Assembly: GCA_002803225.1 (NCBI GenBank)
Contig: NXFV01001107.1
Span: 1 to 27,830, forward strand
Source: Gamarada debralockiae
Taxonomy: Eukaryota; Ascomycota; Leotiomycetes; Helotiales; Hyphodiscaceae
Direction of reading: 5' to 3'
DNA length: 27,830 bases
Shown here: positions 8,253 through 17,957 of the stretch, in pieces
Numbering within the stretch: position 1 is the first letter of the stretch
Layout of the letters: each line of letters begins with the position of its first letter
The notes under the pieces: model-generated
Databases searched by the model: none
The model's input: the letters and a program-made list of their open reading frames with translations, nothing else
What the model was told of the DNA's origin: nothing
Program-made: the position numbers and the translations under genes

Positions 8253-10641
8253 ATGGCCAGTGATGCACCCAAACAAATTTATAGGATGATCGAGGAGGAA
8301 AAGAATCGCCCTTTTATTCCCTTCGTCCATGCGGAGGAACGCAAGTTACAGTATGCGCAGACACTCTCGATAGGCCGACAACGTGAGCCTCCCTTATATA
8401 TCTCATCTGCTGCCTTATCTGTTCATCGACCTATACTTGAGTAAATCCATGTGACTGAGGTTACGCCCCGTAGGTATGATCTTTTCAATTGCCCAAACCG
8501 GGCCTGCCGTCTTCAACCGGGACATGGGAGAGCTCATGTCCAGGGACCATCAATTTGGAAAAGGGGTTGCGCACAAAGGCTTGCATAGCCGCCCTCCGCC
8601 CGAAGAAGTTGAAGCTATCAAGCCTCTCGTTATCGTCCCAGATGGCCCCACTGAATCCGGGTCAATTTGTACCCGCCTCACTTCGAAGGATCATTTCCGC
8701 CTCCTCGAAATCTTTCCCGGCACGGGCGAAGCGACACTTCAATGCCGCTTGCACGTCTGCTCCATGCGCGATAACCGCGGCGCCTACGAGGCCCTCTCTT
8801 ACACCTGGAAGACGGAATGGGGCCCCAAAAATCCCAAAATCGAATGCAACGGGGTCGAGATGGCAGTGGGCGCCAACTTGTACATGGCGCTGCATCGACT
8901 ACGACGCGAGGACTCGACGCGCGTGGTGTGGGTCGACGCCATCTGCATCAACCAAAGCGATGTTTACGAGCGAAGCCAGCAGGTCGCTGCGATGGGCGAC
9001 ATTTTCCGGAACGCGTACAGCGTTCTGGTGTGGCTCGGAGCGGATGAAGATGCAGACAAAGTTTCCGATACGGTTGCGAGAGCATCGTCGAAGGCATTCG
9101 CCGGGGTCTGCTCGGTTGTTTCGACGTGGGCCGCGGCAACGGAACACACCATTCTAGCTGAACAGCCCAAGTACCGGATCCAGGGATCAGCAAAAGACTT
9201 TTCCAGTGATGGACCCCTGTCGGCGGAGAGCACGATCTGGCTCAAGGTCCTAGAGCTATACGAGAGAAGATGGTTCCTCCGTCTCTGGGTCGTTCAAGAA
9301 ATTGCCTTGGCGCGGCGGGCCACGGTGATCTGGGGCGGATGCGAGATCTCATGGCAGTGGATCGGGCTCGCCGCAGCCATCATTCGGACGAACTGGAACC
9401 GCATTGTGCCTGGCCACTACAACTACGACTCGGATGAGTCGAGGCGCCTCGTTCCCTTTGGCGTGATGAACGCGTACTTCATGTACAGGATTTCCAGTTT
9501 CCAGTACTACTTCAACCCGCTCCAATTCTCCTTCTGCGAGCTTCTCACCCTCACTAGACAGTTTAAGTGCGAGGATGAGCGCGATAAGATCTTTGGGCTG
9601 CTCGGCCTGACGACAACGGACGGTGTCAACTCGTCCATCACACCTGACTACACGAAGCCTCTTGCGGACGTCTGCCACAATATAGCGTCTGCGATGATCC
9701 GCTCCACGAAATCCCTAGCTTTCTTGTCCCACGTTCATCACAGGGGCATCCACGACCGTGACTCGTTCATCGGATTCAGCTCGGACGCCAGAGAGACTGG
9801 CCCAGCTCTCCCATCCTGGATCCCAAAATGGGATGTCGTCGGGCCGCAAACCCTGACACCCCTAGATGCGCATCCGGATTTTGCCGCCGGCCTGCCGAAA
9901 CCCGCTCGGTTCCGGGACGCCGACGAGACAGGCGACCCCGACCGACTCGTCGTCCGCGGCGTCGTGCTCGAAGACGTGAAAGATACAAACTGGATCGGCC
10001 TTGGATCTTTCCAGCCGCGGCACCACTGCGACAAAGGAGAAGGTCTCGAACAACTCCTGGCCCGGCACGGCCACACGAGACGCGGCCTGGAGAAGCTGGC
10101 GATGACTCTGGCGGCAGGCAAGAGCTGGTACGGCACGCCCGTCGCGGATCGAGCTGGTATGCTGGCTGACTTCGCTGACTGCCTTGTCACTGATCAACTC
10201 TGGTGGGCGCTCAAGCCAGATGCTTTTGGGTCCACTAGGCCTGGTAAGGACGAGGAGGAGAAGGAGGAGGAGGGGATTAGGAGGGAGAACAAATCTGAGG
10301 ATCAGAGGATCCCGAACGACAACATGTTGATTACGATGCACGAGCTGAAAGCCATATCGAAGGGTGGAAATGGAAATCTTTTCTTGGATGCGGTGGCTAC
10401 GGCTTGTGTCGGGAGGCGTCTATTCTACACAGTGTCGGCCATGCGAGGGGTTGGGCCGTTGGACACGCAGTCTGGGGACAAGATATGTGTCATCTACGGC
10501 ACCCCTGTGCCATTTATCATTCGCCGATGCGAGGAGAAACAGGGCTACACACTTGTGGGCGAGTGCTATATCGATGATATCATGCATGGGGAGGCCGTCG
10601 ATGACGGGAGGTACGAGGAAACCTGGATTAACTTGGTCTAG
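8253..10641 (+). CDS. HET-domain (heterokaryon incompatibility) protein
   Basis: Exon 1 8253-8382, intron 8383-8473 (GTGAGC...CGTAG, 91 nt), exon 2 8474-10641; 765 residues. The HET domain begins at about 145: YEALSYTWKTEWG (148 on), RVVWVDAICINQSDVYERS (193 on), QVAAMGDIFRNAYSVLVWLG. Later blocks include RRWFLRLWVVQEIALA and EDERDKIFGLLGL. The C-terminus has the usual DKICVIYGTPVPFIIRR and YTLVGECYIDDIMHGEA. An acidic, Lys/Glu-rich insert lies at about 635. HET domains, some related to TIR folds, trigger cell death when unlike fungal cells fuse; no partner or trigger can be read here. No NACHT, ankyrin or WD region is fused. The gene is GC-rich inside AT-rich inverted repeats. ATG 8253 is chosen because the splice gives a continuous frame. 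Confidence 0.92.
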
Positions 10642-10936
10642 ATTTCCTCCTTGTGAGGATGTGCAGGTGGCTGTGTCCTATTCCGTTATACGAGTCATTC
10701 CTTATATGACAAGCATTTTGAGCATAAATAGATTTGCTCCGAAAGTTACATCCAGAGTCGGTCGATTTGGTTATTAGATTTATCTACGCCGCAATCACCA
10801 AGTATTGCCCTCGGTAGAGAAAGAATGCACTAAGTTCCAACTATGAGCAAGTATTATTCATTCGAGAGACTCTCAATGACGAGATGAAATTAAAGCCTTA
10901 GGCTGCAACATTTACCTGCCACCTTGGCCGCAGAAA
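10642..10936. other. 3' flank of the HET gene inside the element
   Basis: About 295 bp lie between the HET stop codon and the right inverted repeat. They presumably hold the 3' UTR. No other gene is seen. Confidence 0.5.
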
Positions 10937-11329
10937 ACTGCCGAGCAAATATTTTACAAGTTCGTAGGCCGCCCGATTCTCATCCACGAAACTTTACTCT
11001 TTTCAAATAAAACAAAGAGAAATAGTACAAGTTAATTAGACTGCTTTTACTTAATATTATTAGAGTTTCGAGCTTCAAGAACACTACTAAGAGGCGGACA
11101 AAACGTGATGTAAAGAAATAAGTTACAAGACAAATGAAATTAAAACACAATTTATAAGCCTTTATGTAAATTCTTTGAAAGGAAATACACAGATTAGAAT
11201 CACAAATTGTTGACTATAAAGTCAGAGCGTTGTGAATAGAATTACATTATTTTATGTTGAGATATTAGTGATTTAGTCAAATATTCAGTTGTACTACGGG
11301 ACTTTCGCCTCGCAGGGATGTCGGTTAAA
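10937..11329 (-). repeat. Right terminal inverted repeat
   Basis: Read on the minus strand it starts TTTAACCGACATCCCTGCGA and follows the left repeat inward to ACTTGTAAAATATTTGCTCG near 10938-10962. It lacks the minisatellite and has about 50 bp not present in the left copy. The outer differences from the left copy are transitions, mostly C/T and G/A. Confidence 0.75.
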
Positions 11330-11664
11330 ACACCTGTGTCACTCCACTTCAGCCCCAAAAATGCATTGTCACGTGTACCATATCGTGGCTGCCCCTGGTT
11401 CGTTATGTACCTGAATATGCAAGCGCAAGGCAGCAATGATGCAAAAGCAGCTGAAGACCAAACAACTTTTCGTAGGGCAATTCACGATGAATTTACGCAA
11501 GATAACCCGTATCGTTCAAGTGTAACAAGAAATTCTGCGCATTCCCTTCAGACTGGAGATTGGCCCGAGTAGAAGAGACTGATGACAATCCACGGCTTCA
11601 AATCCTCCGCGGAGTGCAACGGACTTCTCCTGGTGTGCAAAAAGACGCCATCTCTGGATCCAAC

Positions 11665-14053
11665 ATGCATGTTCCAACAAAGTCATTCGTCAGGACTGGT
11701 CATTGCGGATTATGTCGACGACGATTCCCTTTCGAGAGAGTGATCTCGGGACCCGATTCTTGGCAAAGCGTCTTTCGCGCGGGTGAACTTCACCCACCCC
11801 TCTCAATGCCAGCGATTACTGATTATAAATTGTAGTGTTGAGTCTGGATCCAAGAAATGAGCAAAGACTTGAAATAACTGAGGTGTCGGTACTCCATTGG
11901 GAACACGGCAGGGGAGATTTAATCACGATTCCTCTAGCTGGCAGCGGTCCGCTAAAGCAGACCATCAGTCTCAACGTTCGCTGTTCGGATTATTTAAGGC
12001 CTGACGAAAGCAGGGCATATTGTTTCCATGACTGGTGTTACTCCATTCTCGTCTGGAGGCTGGGTGGCGGCAGCAACTCACTTTTGTACAAACTCGCACG
12101 CAGTTTTGAAGACGCCTATCTATGGTCAAGAGATCAGAAAGACGAGGACGAATTCCATTCCGAAACAAGTCTGCAAAACCTCATCGCAAATCGGAATCCA
12201 TCTTCCCCAAAGCTTCAGCCCTTCTTTCTATCGCGATTGCCTATGGAATTGAGGTCTCTTATTTGGAATTATGTTCCAACGACTGCAGCTTACAGCTCGT
12301 TCATGCTCGTAGCCGGCGAAACTGCAGAATTGGCTCACCATATCCTGTCAGAACCTTCTACCAGCTATGGTCTTCGCTTAAAGGAAGGGTCGCGATTGTC
12401 TGCGACGATGATCTCGGTTTTTGGTAAGGAGGTAAGCCATTTGGGAATTAGATTATTCTTTTTGCCGGACTCTCCAGGAGCTATGGCTCCTAGATCTCGT
12501 CTCGGGAGAAGATACTCAGAATCGCCTAGACAGAACGAGCAGTTGCTGACTTCCCGAACTTCTGCAGTATATCCAGTTTATATCTGTCGGAGAAAGCACC
12601 GGAGCCAGTGTGGAGGTTCCTGGCGACATTACAGAAATTAACTTTGCTCGAAGCTTTGGTGGAATCTGTGCGATGAGATTCGTTGGCATGTATGGTAAAA
12701 AGATAGGGGAAAGCGATTGGCTTGGCAAGATCACGACAGCAGGCTGCAACTGGTACGGGGAGATGAATGTCCAGAACGAAGGTGATGAGTCGCTTGAAGT
12801 TCTTCAACTAAACTACAATGTGAGTCAACGCCGCCACGAATTATAGACTTCGATTGACTGGCAGAAGTCCCTGAATGTGTTTGATTTTTCTGTGACTGAA
12901 TTAGGATCGCCGGACATCTTCTGGGATCGAGCTGATTATCCCATTTCGCTATTATTTCCAAGGGAAGAGCTTTTTACTCTCGTTCATAATCATTATCGTT
13001 CCCCCTTACCGCATCTACTCCTCCGGTATATACCCCTGTACAGAAATTCCACCTATATCAACGCCATTACTATTCATTGCGGTAAAACACGCATAAATGG
13101 GATAGAAACGCATTTTGACGGATCTTCATACTTGTACGGCTTCCGTAAAGCCCACTTCCAAGCTGGATGCGCTTTATACTTTGCTCTGCGGCCCGATGAA
13201 CGGATTCTTCGTGTCTGGGTTCGCCAATTTATGCCGTTTCTTATGGTAAGTAAATTGACTTCGAACGTTTAATATTACTGACCTGGTTCAGGTTCAGACA
13301 TCAAGAGGCAGAATCCATAATTTTGGAGCGTACGTTGTGCCAGGTGAGGTTGTGGCATGGCCAGAATCCCGATGGGTTCTCCTCCATCATGATTCACCCT
13401 CAGGTTTCTATTATACGAGACTCAATCAGCAGATAACAGGATTTGGAATATCTGGCGAAGCGTCCCCATCGAGACCTGATGCCCTGAAACCCAAACAATA
13501 CGTTACCTCAACGCCCTCACCTCCCTCGGGTATGACATTTTCTGGCCTCTTCTTGTCAGTGGCATCACTGTCTAAAATTCAGAGAGTGGATCTTTGTCGT
13601 CATGGCAGTCGCTGCACTGGAATGTTGATAACCTACACCTCCGGTAAGAGTGTGGCGCTGGGACAGTACACGCACAATGCCTCTCACTCGCGTATTCTTC
13701 TTGACGGTGGATCGCACGGCTTTTCCAAGATATGCTTTACCATGTCAAAGTCGGAACGAGGGAATCATCGGCCATATGTCAAGAATGTATGCTTTCTAGA
13801 AGGAGATCCTGACGAGGTCTCGGAGCAGGACAAAATTTTCAATCTAGATCAGGTAACTTTATCAAAAAACTGGAGGATTGAGCAGTAGCTAATTCATGGG
13901 TAGACTATAGCTTGGTGGTTTACAGACTGCTACAATTCCGTACGGCTCTGGACCGGAGATCTTTACAATGTTCCGGAGACAAGTGTGCTTTACCAGCGAT
14001 GCCCGTTGCTATTGCGACAGCCGCCGGTTCGGGATGCAACGATTGACACTTGA
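11665..14053 (+). CDS. Fungal F-box-like protein with an N-terminal CxxC...HxxxC module
   Basis: Suggested exons: 11665-11782, 11836-12431, 12568-12819, 12865-13245, 13292-13852, 13904-14053 (685 residues; an in-frame start at 11560 adds 35). All introns are GT-AG, and phases agree throughout. The N-terminus has GHCGLCRRRFPF and, after the first intron, YCFHDWCYSIL, a likely zinc module. SRLPMELRSLIWNYV resembles an F-box. Later blocks (FARSFGGICAMRF; YINAITIHCGKTRING; SRGRIHNFGAY; AWWFTDCYN) recall a large leotiomycete family of F-box-annotated proteins of unknown target. F-box proteins usually present substrates to SCF ubiquitin ligases. An alternative exon, 12478-12567, is coding-like (ELWLLDLVSGEDTQNR) but carries an in-frame TGA at 12547, so the 136-nt intron 12432-12567 was preferred. 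The final exon is needed for the family's usual C-terminus. Confidence 0.75.
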
Positions 14054-14316
14054 CCAAACTGTTGGGCGTGGATGACGGTGAATTTCAAGAAGCTCAATAA
14101 AGCCAGCCGCCAATTGTATCAAGGAGTCGATACCTAGAACGGAATCTGCAACCGCTGTCGAGCGTTCCTTTGTCTCGTTGAAAATAGGGTATCTCGGCAT
14201 TCGATCATAAGACTCATAGCCTCGAGGATAAAGAGAATCGACGCTGGGAATGTCTTCGATAGGTTGTTGATAAGTGACCTTGACCCGTCCTTCAACAGCA
14301 TCCAAACTTCATAACG

Positions 14317-14589
14317 ATGTCCAAAGTCCCCGAGATATATCTACATCGACACAAGTCCGCTTCAACAGCAGCACATCAAAGCATACCTTCCACAGACGCC
14401 GAGCCCACATTCAAGTCAGAACAAAGGCCCGAGAAGTTCCAGAAACCACCGAATGCACTACCACATCCAATGATTCCCGAACCTACATCTCCGCCTGGAG
14501 CACCTCCAAGATTCCGAAAACGCTCAAATGGTTTCTCGGAATTCAATGAAAAGGAAGGATCATACCTTAAAGATCATTCATTACGATAA
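14317..14589 (+). CDS. Small unrecognised Pro/Ser-rich ORF
   Basis: A 90-codon frame from an ATG at 14317, rich in Pro, Ser, His and Lys (PEPTSPPGAPPRFRKRSNG). It has no signal peptide, membrane segment or recognised domain. Frames continue open nearby (14528-14851 and 14667-14855), and an intron GTTTCT...TTCCAG could join them, but I cannot decide on a model. Evidence is only length and biased composition, so it may be a chance frame or the remains of a gene. Confidence 0.25.
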   Translation: MSKVPEIYLHRHKSASTAAHQSIPSTDAEPTFKSEQRPEKFQKPPNALPHPMIPEPTSPPGAPPRFRKRSNGFSEFNEKEGSYLKDHSLR

Positions 14590-15059
14590 ACTTCATTCCA
14601 GAGGACAAATGAATAGATGCTTATCGGAATGGGGACATCCTCCTTGGGAAAACGACCAGAGAAGAAATGGCCTGCTTGATCAATTGGACGTCAGACGTCG
14701 GTATCGCTTCTCGGCAGATAGAGCGGATCGAAAGTGGTTGCTCCATTGGGTACCAGAGAAGTCTGTCGTTTGTAATGTTTATTCAATGTCCGCAAACGGA
14801 AGTCACGAAGTATACACTGCGAGTTGGAATGTCCCAGAGCAGGCGAGGTGAATAGGCAAAAAAGGAATCTTGGAATGAATTTACGAACACAACTTAACTC
14901 GAAATACAGAATATTCTATTCAATTGGCCTTATGCGCGAATGTGAACATTCCATACCTATCCATGCTCAATATTAGCAGTGACGAATTCTTCCACCACAA
15001 CTCCCGCCTCGCAAACCATCAAATCAAATCTTAGAGCACTCACACAACCATCAGCAAGT

Positions 15060-15340
15060 ATGGCAAGATCGCGCGCCCCCTCAGCAGCAAACCTAAGTCC
15101 TCGGCCCGCATCGTTGCCTTGAAAAAGGAAGCCAAAGCACGACTGGGGATGATGGCTTCCACAGCCCAGCCTAAGCCGAAAGTCACCAAAGCCACTAAAG
15201 CAACCAAAGCGGCCACGCCCCCAAAGGCCTCGAAACCCCCAACAAAACTCAAATCGCCAAGGGCACCCCAACAACTCGACGACTCAGAGCCAAGACAGGA
15301 GATGTTCCTGGGCAGAGTTAAAGTGATTGGAATGGGTTAG
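15060..15340 (+). pseudogene. Small basic Lys/Ala/Pro-rich protein, apparently frameshifted
   Basis: An ATG at 15060 begins MARSRAPSAANLS, and a second frame from about 15100 continues ARIVALKKEAKARLGMM, then a tail of K-A-T and P-K repeats (VTKATKATKAATPPK) and ends RVKVIGMG at 15340. The two frames differ by one base within about 15095-15110 and together read as one sensible basic protein. No intron fits such a short gap. The tail resembles histone-H1-like or nuclear basic tails in composition only. A CA-rich, pyrimidine-type leader precedes the ATG. Function unknown; the break may be a mutation or a sequence error. Confidence 0.35.
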
Positions 15341-17957
15341 AAGAAATAAGGGAAGGATGAGGAGAGTTCAAGTATTTTGATTTGGCGCTTTTTGATCGGT
15401 ATTGATGGGCCCACGGGAAGGAGATCCTCAAAAGGGTTGGCCGGCGGTTATGTTGTCTAGAATAATGATTGTCGGGGATGGATCTCCGGAGACGGGTATC
15501 ATGGTGTGTGCTCCTCTGCGGCAGATTAGGAAGTCTGTTGTGGCTGTGGGACAGTCGGTATGTGTACTCTTCAGCGCTGGCAATGGGCATGGACTGGGAA
15601 ACCTCTAGTAGCCTGGCATATGCTCTTCGCTATCATAGTGTTGGTGGATGGGACTCTAGAGGTAAAATGATAAGGAACGATCATACTGAATGACTTGATT
15701 CCACCACCCTTTGTGATCATATACATAACATGCTACACTCTGAGGAGATGCCGTATGTTCTGGAGGGAGCTGAGAAGGATCGTTTTTAGGCACTTGAGTG
15801 TGGCTGTCTCGTTGCAGTGTTACAATTGGGAGGGGGCTGAGACCGCGCTGGGAGACTATTGGGTCCAGTAGCACCATGAGTTCTACCGGCAAGTCTTTGT
15901 CGGCATCGATGCTTCATTGTGACGCTCGATATGCTTGGATTGTTGATTTCATCGGAACAAATAGGATACTAGAGAACGATATCGAAGGAGAAATGCCGCT
16001 GTAGCTTAGATTTCATATCTGTGCAGTGCGTCCAAGGTCGATGCCTCGGCGTGACGTTCCTTTCTGGGCACTCGAGTCTATAACCTTCACCCCTCGAGAT
16101 ATACTTCCATGGCGTGTTCGAGACTACAGACTCGAGACGTCTCAAGAGTCTGCCAGCATAACCCTTGCCCTTACTTCCGTGTCCCTGACTGACGTTCTAC
16201 CCCGATCTCCTGAAGATCGTGCGGTTCAAAGGAGCATTCCCGCGGTGTCGGTGTCTCTTACCTGTCTGCAGTCAGAGCGTAGACTTACTCTCCTTTCTTA
16301 CCCCGCGTGTGAAATGGTGAACGGCGCTGATGAGGTGCTAAGGAATTTGCCATATGTGGCTGCAGATTACAAAATTCCCGATTCCCGACACGCGGTATCA
16401 TGCATCCCTCAGATGCGTGGCAAGGCTTTCTAGTAATGAGGGCTTCTGGAAAGCTACATCAGGCAGCCACTTGTGGCAAGGGACCAGTGATCCAATTCAG
16501 GACGTGACAGTTGTGGCTTTTACGCAGTTGGTGAAACCAGCGGGTAGTGGTAATCCATGTCGTGGACTTCCAAGATACAAGATGGCCATGCACGGAGACA
16601 GGCACGGTAGGTTGTAGTGAGGTGCTCGAGTAGAACTTTCGGTCAAGGAAATCTGTTACAAGGCCGAAGGTAATGTACATCATCGGACGACGACCACGAT
16701 ACAACTCTTGGGCGGCACATTTCAAATGGGGCTGGTGGGAAAGGGTTGTATGTTCAGAGTACCAGCCTTGGCCAGCTGCGAGGGTCATGTACTTTGTATG
16801 CTCATGCACTCATGCACCCCTCAAATCTCGAACCTTCATTTCTGATTATTTCTCAGCAAGCTGATTCGCCGCCGAGGCTCGAGTTACGATATATATCCTC
16901 CACTTGCAGGAGATGGAGTTTGAAGGAGCTGAAAGTGAGGGTAGTTGGGGCGGTCATCCAAAATACACCCGCTTCTACTTGCTGTTTCATTGAGTGACTG
17001 AATCATGACATGCAGGTATTTTGAACTTGGTAAGCGCTAGAAGGATCAGACGATGCAGAAGAAGAAAGCCCCTATCCCTGTGCAGATCTTCCGCTGCAAG
17101 TCGCATGGACGGAGGTTGTGATGGGGTTGCGATCCGACCATCGAGGTATGGAGGTGCAGAATGTTCTCGACCGTGAGGTTGGCCCTTCGAGAATGAACGA
17201 TGTCATAATCTCCGCTGCAACCCTATGATGAAATGGCCCTCACACTAAAAGCTCGGCAGATAACTCGTGATCTTAGGGAATTCTAAAGATTCCCCATGGG
17301 AGTTGCTGAATGTAGTCCTGGTTTCTCTTCACCACCCAATCCCCTGGATATCGAGATATTGATCCAAGCCTGTTTTGTTGTGATGATCTCATTTCCAATA
17401 ATTTGAGACAGCCGGGGAGCAAACGATTATTGGACGAGCAGGTGGGTCGTTCCTTGGTTCTTGTTGTCGCTGCCGTGGAGCCCCGGCAATCTGTAAGCTA
17501 CATGTACCACTGAAAGCTCCCGCTGTCATCCACTTCCACTCATAACGGACATCAATACCCTCGGGCTGGCTCCAACCTCGCATTGTCTTCTGATATGTTG
17601 ATTTCCTTTGAGCAAATGTTGATCAGAGTTGACGTTGGAGAAAAGAATTTCACGTGTTCGACCACGTTTCCAAAATTCACGCAAGGATTGTCGCTTTGGA
17701 GTGGCGCAGCGAAGGTCGCAGCCTCACCTTTCCCAAACATCTCACCGATCACCATCTCATGACCTGTGTCTCCACACAAGGCTGTCCAATCTCAACTGCC
17801 CCTGAGGCTATTCACGGATCAGCCTCCTATCGCGCGTGACGAGGTCATTGATACATGATGATAAGTTCCTTTCGTGATGTTTCCTCTGTCTTTTGGTATT
17901 TCCTTCCGCTGTTTGTTTTTATCCCCACGGTGAGTTTATTCATGTGCAAGCGGAGGA
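15341..17957. other. 2.6-kb stretch without a supportable gene
   Basis: Several short frames exist (for example 16026-16433 +, 16459-16809 -, 17389-17583 -, 17552-17779 -), but none shows a domain, a convincing intron chain or a family resemblance. The two minus-strand frames around 17389-17779 contain spaced Cys residues and overlap in different frames, so a decayed small gene there is possible. The last few hundred bases must hold the promoter of the caspase-like gene. Confidence 0.4.

Larger units (their letters stand above)
7487..11329. mobile_element. 3.8-kb element with long diverged terminal inverted repeats carrying a HET-domain gene
   Basis: The left end (7487 onward) and the reverse complement of the right end (11329 backward) match at about 55 of the first 60 bases, and the differences are transitions. 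Weaker but continuous similarity extends inward to about 7962 and 10937, through blocks such as GCAGTCTAATTAA (left, ending 7921). The ends read TTTAACCG...CGGTTAAA. No transposase frame lies inside; the single gene is the HET-domain gene. Long TIRs without a transposase suggest a non-autonomous, gene-carrying DNA transposon (Mutator/Pack-MULE-like by analogy) or an old inverted duplication. Flanking 9-mers AATTCCTGA and AACACCTGT match at six positions, which is only a weak target-site-duplication candidate. The TIRs are AT-rich and the cargo is GC-rich. Confidence 0.7.

Noticed and set aside
8489..9157. 222-codon plus-frame ORF overlapping the HET gene
   Set aside because: It is an alternative frame of the HET domain region; the HET frame carries the conserved motifs and splice phase.
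9738..10341. Long antisense ORFs within the HET gene (150 and 159 codons)
   Set aside because: They arise from high GC content opposite a well-supported gene; they have no domain features.
14009..14305. 98-codon minus ORF with protein-like composition
   Set aside because: It overlaps the last exon of the F-box-like gene and has no family match; kept out for lack of support.
16026..16433. 135-codon plus ORF
   Set aside because: No domain, no splice context and no bias strong enough to call; noted under the gene-free stretch.
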